Origin: Paragonimus skrjabini miyazakii
Taxonomy: Eukaryota; Platyhelminthes; Trematoda; Plagiorchiida; Troglotrematidae
Direction of reading: 5' to 3'
Assembly: GCA_014338405.1 (NCBI GenBank)
Contig: JTDE01000108.1
Span: forward strand, 323,549 to 387,548
Length of the DNA: 64,000 bases
Shown here: positions 42,340 to 54,760 of the stretch, piece after piece
Layout of the letters: each line of letters opens with the position of its first letter
How positions within the stretch are numbered: the stretch's first letter is position 1
The notes under the pieces: model-generated
Told to the model about the DNA's origin: nothing
The model's input: only the letters and a program-made list of their open reading frames with translations
Databases searched by the model: none
Position numbers and translations under genes: made by a program

Positions 42340-44040
42340 TATTTTCTCCCTCTAAAGTGACCTGCTAACCTGATCAGTAATCACGAACGACTGTGATTCA
42401 TCGTTTGTTTACGATTGTCATGTTGTCTAATATTATTAGAATTGTCATGTACAAAAATCTCTGGAACACAATCCGGATTGTTCAACGGTTTATCATGAAA
42501 ATAAGTTTAAGGTTGTCATTACTAACAATAGTTCAAGAATTCGATCATTGCTCTATGAGAAGCACACTGGATATCGCAATTGCAATAGCTTAACTGTGAT
42601 AACTAAAGGTCGACTACAATCTAATCATTCACTGTTTACATTCCGACTGAAGTCAGAATTGTGCCACCAAACGATCAAGTTCAAATGTAAAATAACGTGT
42701 TGAAAACAAGTTTCTCTGACAGCATACCATAAAAGCGTACGTCACAAAACCGTCAGTAGGAATCTACACAGCTTCATCAATTCTGCAGTTCGGTTCTATC
42801 TATAACGGCTCAGAAAATACAAAAATTCTGTTCATTCTGAGGGCTGTTGAACCTATTGACTACGGATAAAATGATCGAATTCACCATTCTAAGGGAATGT
42901 AAAGTTTATTTAGTTTGAAAATTCCGTATAAGAAATAAAAATATGGTTATATATGAACTCAGCTATCTACTGTTGCTTTACGCGTTGTTATAGTGTACAT
43001 TCCTATCATTTGTAGTTTTGTGGATCAAGCACTACTGAATAATGCTCACGTCATCTTCACATTCAGCAAGACTGTAAATGTGATTGCCTATAGTATCGAT
43101 CAGCATTTAGTATGAAAAGCTTACATAAGTGATTTTCTTTTTTCACAGATCGTTTGAGTAATTTCCAGCTAATTTTTGTCTAACACATTTCACCAAGTTG
43201 AACACCTGTGTTTTCAGTGTTTGGCTTTTATTATGGTATCATACTGCTTTTGATGACCCATGGACCATTAGTGTTTTATCCAATACAGAACACAAACTTG
43301 ATATCAACAATAAGGATTGAACGTTTTACCTAGCAACCATCAAAAAGTGTAGTACAGTGAAATTGATGGACTTTCTTATCTTTCAGTGTTCGTAACTCTA
43401 ATGAACCTCATATCGTCAAAGGAAAACGTAACATTATCGAACAGGGTGACGTCAGAAGTGAGATAACAACAGAATAGAGTGGGAAACATTCTGAATAGTT
43501 TTTGATATTTGCTCAAATAAGTTGATTTTCTATAGATATTGTGAGTTTCCTTATAGGCTGTATACTACCAAAACCGATAGTCTAAGCACCGATGTTGGAC
43601 ATTTGAGTGAAACGAGGTGTATTCATTTCCGATAATGTATAGAAGCTTAATCCTTGCAAGCCACTAACTGTGAAAGGAACAAAGTTGTGTTATATCAATA
43701 ATCAACTGTTTATTTTTCAGTCTGGTCTATTCGAATTCTGCTATCTGTCATATGTGTACAGAATCTCATTGACTCTTCGTGTGGTGAATCGTTGACACTC
43801 ATCATAGGTAGAGTAATCCAGAATAGATTGACGATTCAAACAAACACCACGCTAACACCACTAATATCCGTGATGGAACTCTCGTTATTAATAAAATCCG
43901 TTATGATGTGTGTTTGTTTTAAGCTGTTAAACGGCCGTCATTTGATTTCCACACCTCCAGGAGTGTGGTGGCCTTCAGCCCATTGAATATCAGATGGGCT
44001 GAGTATTACTCACAAGCGATTCTGGTAGTGTTCACATTTG
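42340..44040. other. no gene; family B fragments at both ends
   Basis: A family B 5' fragment on plus lies at about 42340-42420 (CTAACCTGATCAGTAATCAC). A shorter one is at about 44000-44040 (AGTATTACTCACAAGCG). Between them nothing was recognised; the sequence is AT-rich. Confidence 0.4.
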
Positions 44041-44319
44041 ATTATAGTTACGTATTTAAAATGATCTGCCTTGAAGACACCGCCTATACTTTACGGTAGT
44101 TCGCTTAGACTTTGGGAGAACAGTTTCACTGCGTGGGATGTGTTTAATGGAATCAAATTCGAATGGTCAGAGAAGTAAAATGATGAAACTGTCTTTGGCT
44201 TGCTTAAATCGCGCGAAAATTCCCAGTGTAGTCATGAGAAGTACCGTGTAGCGAACACGCTCGTTTTCAGTGATTCATCATCAAGCTAAAGACATCAAAT
44301 TTATATCACGAATTTTACA

Positions 44320-44740
44320 GGGGAATCATTAAAGGGAGTAAATGGGGAACGGGTGGTTAATGAGATCAGTCAGTTCAATGTCACGCTACAATCATCCAGG
44401 GTATTGACATAGATATTCAGACACCACCGACCGAACTCAAACAGTTAGTTTATCGGTGCACTTACAACGTGCAATGTAAGTTCGACACAGAAATTTATCG
44501 ACAGAAGGACGGTGTCGTAATGCGATCACCGTGGCGACCATTGTTTGCAGATGTTTTCGTAGAGAAATTGGAAACTGAACAACTGAATTCAGCGGTAGGC
44601 CAGTGCAATTTCTATAAGAGGTATGTTGACGACATTCTTTGCCTACTCGATTGTTGACAACACTCCTAAGGATAGCCACCCGAGGTGGTTAAAAGGTAAA
44701 ATAATACAACTTGCACGCAACGTTGTGTTATTGTTGAAAC
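44320..44740 (+). pseudogene. Penelope-like element: RT palm joined to the 3' tail
   Basis: The plus strand reads HTPPTELKQL-like sequence (44400-44455), then FDTEIYRQKDGVVMRSP (usual GVAMGSPLGP box drifted), LFADVFVEKLE and FYKRYVDDILCLLD with YVDD at 44622-44633. The frame stops at 44655 and the 3' tail begins at once (ACACTCCTAAGGATAGCC, CACCCGAGGTGG, ACGTTGTGTTATT), matching the tail at 34.03-34.10 kb. The RT thumb, linker and GIY-YIG are therefore deleted. The hammerhead-like core is damaged here (CTAAGGA, TAAAA). Confidence 0.8.
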
Positions 44741-46800
44741 AATCATCAGTAAAACCGTGCTGATTATAAACGAGATAATCGGAAACTAGATAAAGTGACC
44801 GCACATAAAATCTGAGTTAGTATAGAATTAACTAATACCGTATGAGATGCTACAGTTAATAATCATTGCAAGTGCCCATCTTCCGTCGCATCGGTATTTG
44901 CGGACGGCTTGCTGTAGAAGACGTCTAGAAGTCAAATGAAACCCAAAAGCTTCTTCAGATGATGAACATCTGAAAGTGAATTACCATAGGGTAGAATGCG
45001 AATATTTGGTGTCTAAACAAGTGCACCAACTCGCTCAGTTCAATACTGAACTGATGATCAACTACTCCATCCGTCAGCTTGATATCAACATGCACCCATG
45101 GCCGATGGGTTCAGATGTCCGAATATTTTCCATCAAATCACAGTACGGTCGATATGTCAACTTATGCTGCATTACTTGTTCGAAAGGAAAAGGAAACTAG
45201 GTCCCTTGTTTGACATTACATGTCAGTAGAATTTGCTCAAAAAGATTATTTTTAATACCCACTCGCCGAAATAAGCTGTCTACCCAAAACACCACAAACT
45301 GTGGTCAACCTAGCTAGAAACCGTAGTTCTGGTGTTAGGAAGAAATCTATAATCATTTTAGCTTTGTTTACGAGAGAAATTGTCACTAATCCATTGCATT
45401 GTTGAAAACAGGAAGCACATAAGCGCAGAGTTACACTAACATCGCGGTTGAAACAAACTGCTTCAATGTTCGCCTTATCCAAAACACCAATGAAGATGGT
45501 TTAGCTGTTCACTACCAGAGTACAATCACATAATATGCCCGAATGGGTACAAATCGAAAATCCATCGGTCTTTTCCTGGAGATGAACTCGTTAACTGGCA
45601 CATCCAGATACAGTGCTGCAAAAACATTACAAACCTTTCCCTGAAGTTGTAACATGTATGCTTTAAAACCGATAATTATCTGCTATCGCGGTCAGGCAGA
45701 CAATGTTAGGAATGCTTTGCTACTAAAATTAGTTATCTTCCACTTCATCAAGCATTTTGTTCACCTTGTTTATGTGTTTTAAATCTACCAAGAGATAGCA
45801 GGATTTAATCATCGAGACTAAGTAATTAGTTATCGGGTTGTTAAGCCACAATTCGCCTTTGACAACATCTTTATTAAAAATGAATCATTTGTTTTGTATA
45901 GAATAGTAAGAAGACATAATTTACGATGCCAATTCATTTCCTACACTTTCGTCAGCTGCAAACATGTGATTGACACGAAAACAAAACGACGGCTGAACCC
46001 ATGGAAAACAGAGATTGACAGTGGGTTATTTTCTTATGCACATAACCGGCTGCTGAAAGCCAATCAAAAATGCTTCGACATACTTGAGAATGTATTACCT
46101 GTGAGCGCCCATGACGGTCTTAAACGTAGAGGCAATATTGACTTGTGACTTGTGGCCGATAAATGCCTTGCAACGGAAGAAGCGGCGTTTCGTTCTCGCC
46201 GAATGCCACTCATTAGTAACATTGTAGCTCTCAACTACTTTGGAATGTGCTCTTTGACCCAGGTTTCTAGCGTTCTTTCTGTTCTACGAGTGTATTTTTC
46301 CGCACACAGTATGACTAGGTTAAACTCCAACGTCTTCTGCTCTTTGAAACCACATGTGATGGACAATTATAAGCCACGGTGGCTAGAAATGAAAGCGCGT
46401 AAGTAACGCTATATACACTCAATGTGTTTCTTCTCATGAAATCTCATTCTTGCAAATAACCCCTCTACTCTTTTAGCCAAATCCTTTTGGCCATGATTCC
46501 TTCATCAAAGTAGAAACGAAACGCATATGACAATATATTAACATTTCGTTTGCTCGCATCGGATACAAACTAAAAACATGCAGATTATTTACGGTACACA
46601 CATAAATACATACAGATGGTAGACGCAAATATATTATGACATTAAGATCACAATAATCTGATGGGTTGTTTCAGTCACATTTGTCAAAACCACACTGTAC
46701 AAACTGTACGTTGACTGTATTTCGAGTTTTCTATTATTTTCAATCTTTATTTGTATTCGGATCTTTTTAATCTCATTCATTTAAAATTTTTCATGTTTTA
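44741..46800. other. no recognisable gene
   Basis: A perfect 8-bp hairpin, TTCAGATG-ATGAA-CATCTGAA, lies near 44953-44973. Open frames at 45894-46148 and 46152-46406 are consecutive on the plus strand but show no recognised motif. They lie upstream of the Penelope fragment at 46.8 kb, so they may be its decayed N-terminal part. Confidence 0.35.
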
Positions 46801-46804
46801 ACAA

Positions 46805-47430
46805 ATGCAATCAAACAGCAATTCAACTTTTCCAGACGTAGCCGTCATCATACATGAAGTTGGGACATTGCGACGATCTGGTCATCGTGTGGCAATATGG
46901 GACCGGCAGCATCTTCGGCTCGCCGGGTTTTCTCTGGTAGAATACAAGTGTTGTTCGATGAACATCCTGTTTCATACAGCCAGACTTATTTGCAGCCCTG
47001 ATAAGCTGCAGTCAGAACAGCAGATTCTGGGGAAAACATTACTGACAAACGAATATTCTGAGAACTTCATAGAACCTCATGAACAAATGAACAGGTGAAA
47101 TCAGCCAGTTCAGACGGTTCAACAGTAGTAAATATGTCTGTATTCACTGGCAAGCGACATCAGCCACAGATTAAAGTCGGTTGTATTCTTTGAGTGTGTA
47201 CTTGATCCAAATGACCAAAGAATCAAGTTTACATATTCTTGAATGCAGGTTGTTTAACTATTACCTCTCACATTGTCTGTCAGTTTATTTCCGGTTGCAG
47301 TGATGCTTACATATGTAGAACAGAATGACAACAACCTCAGCGAGTAATAAAACAAGTCCCAAAATGACTAAAATAAACTACCTCAAACTGATGAATCCGT
47401 TGATAGAAATCCCACATCACTGACTGCTAG
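46805..47430 (+). pseudogene. Penelope-like element: linker and GIY-YIG remnant
   Basis: 46805-47098 is an open stretch with HRVAIWDRQHLRLAGFSLVE (drifted YRKPTWTGQYLNF block), FHTARLICSPDKLQSEQQIL and LLTNEYSENFI, the linker of Penelope-like elements between RT and endonuclease. After stops, 47260-47360 reads ISGCSDAYICRTE and QRVIKQVPK, a degraded GIY-YIG core (usual AYIGRTERQ and RIKQHVPKW). The first and last residues of the GIY-YIG signature have changed, so the domain is not functional. Confidence 0.72.
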
Positions 47431-50400
47431 ACTTTTCGAATCTTGTCACGCAATCAAAACCCAAAGCTACTGGCCTTTGACGTATCTATGTTGATGAAAA
47501 CTCACCAGCCAGCGCTATATGTGAAGAAGTGGTTGAAAAAACGTATTGGGTTGGCGTGATGTTAACGACATAATACTTGATGGGTATGTATACGTGTACA
47601 TTCTCAGTCTGTCTCTATTTGTTTATCATATATAAAATGTATGCTACACTTTTGCAACTAACGTTAACATACCGCAACATTAGTTTTTTGGCTGTTCTAA
47701 CGAGGTTGTTAATGGAAACTCAGGATAGGACATTAACACTCCAACCACACTTAAAATCAACAGTGGACTGAAAATATAAAACAATTCATTCTTAGCTTAT
47801 GCTCAGAACAAAACGATACGAGAAATTCTGTAAAATTTTTGCATGTTTTTTTCAGTCCCCTTCTACAAGGAAATCAGTCCTATTTACAAAAGCAATTACA
47901 GAACATCTTTCCCAACTGTTAGCTGTAAATCGAAAGTTCAGTCGTTATTCACGAACAAGGCTAAATGCTTGTTTGAACAACTATGACGCAAGACAGTAGA
48001 TACTCTCTTCGTAACTAATTCGATTGCAAACATTCTCACCATAGAATGTTCTGTGGTGATATCTGTCATTTTTTTAAAAATAGCCGTAGGTCATCTCCTC
48101 GAGACGGATAAAGACGTTTGTGTGTTCTCGCCATATTGTCGATAATGTCAACTGCAGACATATTTTCATTATAAAATCTTACAAACGCATGTAAGTAGAT
48201 AGTGAATTTTTGTCAATGACATTTCATTAATGATACAGAGGCTTTAGTAAACGAGATTATCCTGATATGTAGTTAAACATAGCCACTAACGGAATCAAGG
48301 GCAATGGGTCATGAGCTAAATGAACATACACAAGGGGTCAGTACTGGATTTGAATTCCTAACCTTAGCAAACTGGGAACATGCGAGTAGTGAGACAGACA
48401 AACTCGATACGGTCAGCTAGATATGACCTTCAAATAAACAGTTGGTTTTCAGAGCTGTCTGTGGAGGCAACCCCGTTTTTTGAAGACATTATCATCAGGC
48501 CCACAAAATAGACACGATAAATACCCATCAAATGAAGACTGAAATGATGCAAACCAAATAAGAATATGTCACGTTAGTTTTTAGATTTAGCTGAAACGGG
48601 AAGATAGAAGCGTCGTTATCCTGATCCGCTAAAATCTCCGTTCCATTCAGTCATCAGTGCAAATTAGCTAGTTAACTAACAGACCGGCTACCGTATGCCA
48701 CAGAGTTTCATGTCATCAAGTCTACTTAGAGCACATTTAGACTTGCATCCCTATGTCTGTGTAGTTTTACCCACTGCTGCTTTGGCTCGACCTTTCTTTA
48801 GATCGACGTCACCGGTTGCGTTACTGATAAGTGGTTTGACTGATCCAATTGGGAACAATGTGAAGTCGGCTTGATTCTATCCGGAGACAGAAACGGCATA
48901 CCAAGATGTGGTAAATGCTTTAACAGCCGAGGTAGCTAGTGGGAAAAAATATAATTATTTTAGGTTTTATACATGACTACCTGCTATTATTCCTACTAAT
49001 TGCAGTAGAAGAGAGTTAGATAGTATTCAGTGACTTTACATCCACAATGACACCACGGCGACACCACCATGAATGATGACGTCCCTGAACGACTAACTGG
49101 ATGATTGGGCATACGTTAAAATCTCGCGAATTTACTTGGGTAAATCATCAGTCATCATCCAAACGTTGATCCAGAGCTTATACGTTGAGTCATGCGTAAT
49201 AGTAATAATTAGACCAGGTCCCAGAAATGAATTATATATGACTATTGTGAAATGGTTGTCGCTGAACTGCGAAAATTCGTTCCTCTTATTTATAACTTCC
49301 ATCTTTACCAAGCAGTTTGAGGTTTGGTCTTTATATCCTACTTAGTCCATGTTTGTTTTACTAAACTAATTATGGATTCATTGTTTGAGCTACGAGTGGC
49401 CATTCCTGACCTGAACTACTCGCACAGCGGCCCATTCTACCACTGTCAGCTCCGTTCGTAACCCAGTGACGTTGTCGAACCAGACAATAGTCGTAATGTC
49501 TGCTTATTGTAAATATCCACACATTCCTTTAATAGTATGGGGATCCATTTTCAGATCACGCGAAACTCAACGATCAGACGTGGATGGTTATAGGTATCCT
49601 GATGCAAACAAGTCCTTGCATTTGAACGGTGAAGGAATGAGACTTCCTCCTAGTTTTGTTGGATGTTTTAGATAGTTTCGTGCTTCCTAGTCATTTTTCT
49701 TCGAGACTACTCTGTCCTGTTCTATTATCCAACCCGATAACAGTTCCAATCGAAACCGAACGTGCTAGTCCAAGAAAATGACGCCGAACGATTTTGCCGT
49801 GCACTGCATTGGCCTATTCTAACGAACAGGAAAAAGCAAATCCTCGAACAGTGTTTGATATTCATGTTTCTTCAGAAGACTAAACCTGATCGAAAGAGCT
49901 GGCGCCTGGTAAACGATCAAGAATAATATCTCGACCTGGTTTGTTAAGCCTCAAGCAGGGTTTAGTTTGTCTCCAGTTAAACTTTCTTACAGACGTGAAC
50001 CGTTATCCATTCAACACCGCACATTTTTCATACTACCACGCGCATTTCATCAAACTTTGTGACGCTGCCTTCCACAATTACACTGCTATTGATGTCCAGT
50101 AAACAGTACTTCACTGAAGTATGTCTTTGTGATAAACCACTGGTGAACGTATGCACAAATGTTCATGGTCATCCTGCTGCCCGTACCACAATCTTATTGA
50201 ATCGTGTGGATGTCACTTTCACGAACACATGAGTACCTTCATGATTTTAGCTCAGGTCGATTACGAGCGTGTGACACGGCACATGCCAGTTAGAATACTG
50301 ACGCTAGTGACAACCATTTTGGTATCGATTTAGTCCAGATATCTATAACTACATATGTAAAAACCCTTTCACTACAGGCTGTATTGGATTGCACTCAAGT

Positions 50401-50600
50401 TTGAAGAAGCTGCACGAGTTTCTAAATAGCAAGTCAAAATATCTCAAACTGGTTCAAAAAAGTACAATATTTCTTAAGTTACCAAATCAAAATCTCAATA
50501 AACTTGTTGCTTACTTCTTCTATTGTTAAAATGAAATCGCTGGCGTATTATTCAGCGCAGTCTGGTCACAAACACGTGGATCCGAGTTCAACTTTCTTTG
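47431..50600. other. no recognisable gene
   Basis: About 3.2 kb without recognised motifs. Near 48485-48510 the minus strand has GGGCCTGATGATAATGTC, a weak hint of a Penelope-like tail. Confidence 0.4.
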
Positions 50601-50639
50601 TGGGCCACTGTTAAACTCTAATGCTCACTAGATTCAAAT

Positions 50640-51000
50640 CAAGTGCTTTCGTTCGAAAGGTGCATAGGAATGCGCAGACAAGGCCCCGAATTAATCACTG
50701 GCAGTCAGTGAATATGGTAATCTCCAGATGTCCCAAAACATTGTGTGAATGTACCATCTCAACCTCTGGAAGTTTTCTTTACGCAGTGCACTCGTTCACG
50801 ATAAATTGCCGGCTGCTGAACGGTTGCATGATAATTCCAATTCCTGGAGTGGATTACTCCAAACTATGTTGAATAGCTCATGTACCTCATCAAGGCTGAA
50901 ATTATTCAAAAATATACTGTTACAGAAACTACCTAAATTATTCTTCGAGTCCCTCATCGGAATGCTTTTCGAAGTTCAAGGTCAGCACTAAATGTTCTGT
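50640..51000 (+). pseudogene. possible Gypsy gag (capsid) fragment
   Basis: The frame 50749-50991 reads ALVHDKLPAAERLHDN, then SSRLKLFKNILLQKLPKLFF and ESLIGMLFEVQGQH. The run of LKLF, a leucine/lysine stretch, and QKLP resembles the helical capsid C-terminal part of Gypsy gag (usual LFLQRLP box). The resemblance is in pattern only. No nucleocapsid knuckle or pol follows. Confidence 0.42.
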
Positions 51001-52170
51001 CTAACTCATTCTACTAAAGTTAGATTTAAAACACTTGGACTACGGTATTGAACATAACTTCGTAAATGGAAAAATTGGTTACAGGATTGTGGAAACAATC
51101 TCATCTAGCAATTAGCCCCACGACAGAAGCATTACACATTATCCCATATCCTCTAACGCAAAAAACAACCTTTTTGTATCTCAGACGGCCTAATGTGTTA
51201 ATTAACAGTTTCAGCTTAGACAGATGAAATTTTACCATCTCAATAGTTTTTACTTTCTATGTTCTCCGATGATATCATTTTACGTATAGCCCTTACTGAT
51301 TCATTTAGATAAACAAAAGCTGGCTGATTTTATCCATCACTAAAACAATGACAACCTGCCTGGTATGACTGCAAAGTGTGCTGATGTTTTGCTTCCAACT
51401 ATCACTAACAATCACTTTTACACATCATGATATAGTATTCAAAGTTACATTCGTAACAACATCCGTAACTTACGTCATGCTCGTCCGTGCACATCAGTAA
51501 TGTTTTTATTAAAATTGGATGACTTGCTTTCTAAATGATTTTTCTGATAAAATTTTACGCATCTCACACACCCTCAGTTTAGGACTCACTGACGTTCGCA
51601 TGCTGTCTAATTAGCTGCACTGTTTTTGTGTAGTTTTCTTCAGCCTTTCTATGAATAAGTCACCTATTCTCCCATAATAGCGTTACATTCATACAGTTAG
51701 TGGATATAATCGTTGAGTCGAATTTGAGAGCGTGCAATCAGACTGTGGCCATATAACACGAGGACAACGGTAATTGTCAGTTTTCAGTTAAATTCAGAAC
51801 TTTGTCTAATCCTATAACTCGATTCGTGCACAGTCTCCTACACACCAATAACTAATCGTTCCATTTTTTACTGCTTCACTACGTAGCGTGAATTTTATCG
51901 AATGAGGAATTCACTTCCGTAGAATCCACTAGGCCTCTGCATGTATGGTTAGGTTAACCTTCTCGTTGCTTCGTCTCTGCATCAGTAAATTTGGAACCTT
52001 GTTGTCCCCGTTTTACCTCAACCATTGCACTTTCTAAATATATAATATTTAGAACAAAACAGTTAGAACACGAAAACTGGTAGATGTAATTATTTCATAG
52101 TGACTCATCAGTACCAAATTTACAATAACATGAAACGCCTTTTTATGTCGAACAGTTGGTGGAGTGGGAT
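51001..52170. other. no recognisable gene
   Basis: AT-rich, no motif recognised. Confidence 0.4.
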
Positions 52171-52180
52171 GAATAGTCAA

Positions 52181-53060
52181 TCAATGGGTTGGGGAAGGTA
52201 ACGAAGTCAAGGGCAAGATTCTGTTCATGAACTGTTGGTTCTGAACAAACAAGGCCGGATACAGTTGATTGATTGCGACGACCTCAGCAAAACAGAAGAA
52301 TCTTGGATTGGAACGATGTAATGGGATTCCGTATGCACAAGTTGGGTTTATAACGTGACCAGTGGTCAGGGCGTGTCTTACACCAGTGGGCAATAGTTGC
52401 TTAAGTGTTTCAACAACATTGCCGTTCTTTGATAACACACAGTTTTTCACCCATTTCGGCAAATGTTCCTTTACTCTGGTGATCAAGCACCTCTTGATTC
52501 TGCCTGTGTAACTTTCTTCACAGGTACAAGTAAACTAGTAGATATAATCTGAGGTGGCACAGACATGTTGATCTCCTTTGATTGAAGGAACAGACAACTT
52601 CTGGGTTCGAGTCAATACGCAAAGCTGACTGTGTTGAATGTTCGTTTAATCGAATTCATTAGTCCTTGCGTTGTTTGATGCACACCGTCATCGCTTTTAA
52701 AGGCCAATTCTACATAAACCATGTTCTTTCTCACAATAACCACCTGTTCGAATGGCGGTTTCAGTCTACTGTGGTTTCCTGTGAACATTTGTGAATAACC
52801 ATTGAATTGCAGTGCAAACCTGATCAAGTGTAATTCTTCCGTAAGGCTGTCATGTGTACAGATTCATTTTGCTCGTATGATGTGATGGACCAGTGTGAAG
52901 CTATTGAAGCTCAGGTATTGACTGAACCACATGAATTTTCGATTGACAGCGCTGTGAATAAAGCCATCTTCCAGGCGACTTATGAGTATGTCTAGAAATA
53001 GCAAACAATTATCATCATCAAATCCACACGTTACCTTCAGTTTTCCAGTAAAAACTCTTT
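52181..53060 (-). pseudogene. Penelope-like element: RT end, linker and endonuclease remnant
   Basis: On the minus strand about 52960-53060 encodes LLFLDILISRLEDG and FIHSAVNRKFMWFSQYLSFN, the end of the RT (usual FLDILI...VYRKPTW box). Next come ICTHDSLTEELHLIRFALQF and NGYSQMF (about 52790-52870), the linker. At 52181-52486 come ITRVKEHLPKWVKNCV, HALTTGHVINPTCAYG and FAEVVAINQLYPALF, the C-terminal half of the endonuclease region. The IY/YIG core itself, expected near 52490-52560, is degraded. One or more frameshifts separate the parts. It resembles the 22-kb copy (HLPKWLRN, LLDTGHQINP, AEAIAIRLHNP). Confidence 0.82.
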
Positions 53061-54635
53061 AAGCTTTGTACTAGGTTATCAATTGTCTACGCGGAACTAC
53101 AGACAAGTAGTAGAGTTCGTAGAGTTCGTAGTATGACAGATTTGCTATGTCTACGGCTACCTCTTGCTCAGTCCTTGACATGCAAATCTGTTAAGATGGG
53201 CAATCGTGGTCTTTCTATGGCTACCCCATCTAGTTGACGGTAGCATCTATCAGAAAACGGAAGCCAACGCTTTCGGGATATTAATAAGCGGAGATAATGT
53301 TATTTGACTCGCTTCAACGAGTTTACAAATATAATCAATAGTCTCGTGTATTGAAACATTCGTGAACAGTGACTAACCGTCTATAGGACACACCAGCTCA
53401 TTTTGTTCAAGTCGTTGGTCAGTTCATGAATTCTCCGACAGAATATGTTTGAAATTGTTGTGCTGATGGAAAATTTAGTTAGTTAAATAATACTCAATTA
53501 TTGCTGAACTTCAGTGGGTATTGACAGCTAGAATTCCATCATACAACAAGCATTTCTATAAAACATTGCTATTGGAAGATTTATCAAAACAGAGAAAAGA
53601 TATATATTGCTGGATCTCAACAGTCCGTTTAATAACTTCACCGGTCATTTAAAACAAACAACTCAAGCATTTCGATAGGATACAAACAACATACAATCGA
53701 ACATACAAAACATCAAAAACAGATGTTCATCACCATGTAGGAGGTGCAGTTAGAATCAGTAATCTTTGAGCTACCATAGCTGGTTCCTCTTGTTTGATAA
53801 ACAGGGATTCACTGACAGCCAAATGTTTCGGGTCTGAGTTATGCGATAATAAGATAATGAACTGATCGGCCAATCATACGGATGTGTTTGTAACTCGAAG
53901 ATGATAGGTTGTAATGTCTGTCTTCAGCCGTACTGATGCCCTGCTTCAAGGAAATGATCAGTTACTTTAGGATATGTTCGTATATTCGTTGCATGTGTCA
54001 CTGCAACCGTAAACGAACTGATAGACAGTTGAAACATTGCATGCTTGTGTACATGTGGTGACTTAATGAATGTCAATGCTATCGAGATCACCAGAAAAGG
54101 AGCTTGTTTACTGGTCAAGTATATGACCGATTGACATCATGCAGTGTACTCGTATATAATGCTTCTATCTGACAAGCTTCTTCAACCATTGGAAGAGTTG
54201 TATTCATTATCATTACCAAAAAAAGTCCTGTTTGTGGAGGCTAAATAAAGACGGTCTCACAAGCCCAATATTTTCAAGTCATTCCAATACACACATTAAC
54301 AATTGGTCATCTAGTCAACCTCTAGTTTGAACTCACGTCCTGTAGACCACCAAAGAAGAACACACTTGAACCGAAGCCCTTTTTTCGTTTCTTGACCATT
54401 CTGTACGAATCAATGCGATAAGTGAAGTCATTGGCAATACAATGAATTTCAGACTGGTCAATCTCGAACACCAACAATGAATTACTTTTCTTAACCTGAA
54501 CATACTTAAATTCCGAACATATTGATGCTCTAACTAATATGCGATCTACTAAATATAGTTTTTTGGCAGATCTAGGGTTCTAGTGTGTTCATCGTGTACA
54601 AAGCTTACTGTATAACAGGAATACAACTAATGTTA
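53061..54635. other. no recognisable gene
   Basis: A small direct repeat of GTAGAGTTC (about 53108-53126) was seen. No coding homology was recognised. Confidence 0.4.
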
Positions 54636-54760
54636 TGTTGTGGTGAAAAGGCGTCCAATAAAGCACACTCTTTCTTGTCCAACTCGCTAGTTAGAATGCT
54701 ACGCGCACGCTCGCGTTTATGAGTCAGAATTCCAGCCCACAACACGCCCTAGGTTTCCGC
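54636..54760 (-). repeat. family 3 LTR-like fragment
   Basis: Homologous, in opposite orientation, to the last 130 bp of 21241-21767. It has the same TTTATTGGACGCCTTTTC end, the AACTAGCGAGTTGGACAA(G)AAAG region and GACTCATAAACGCGAGCG in place of the (CG)10 tract. It ends TGTTGTGG on plus, consistent with an LTR terminus. Confidence 0.6.
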
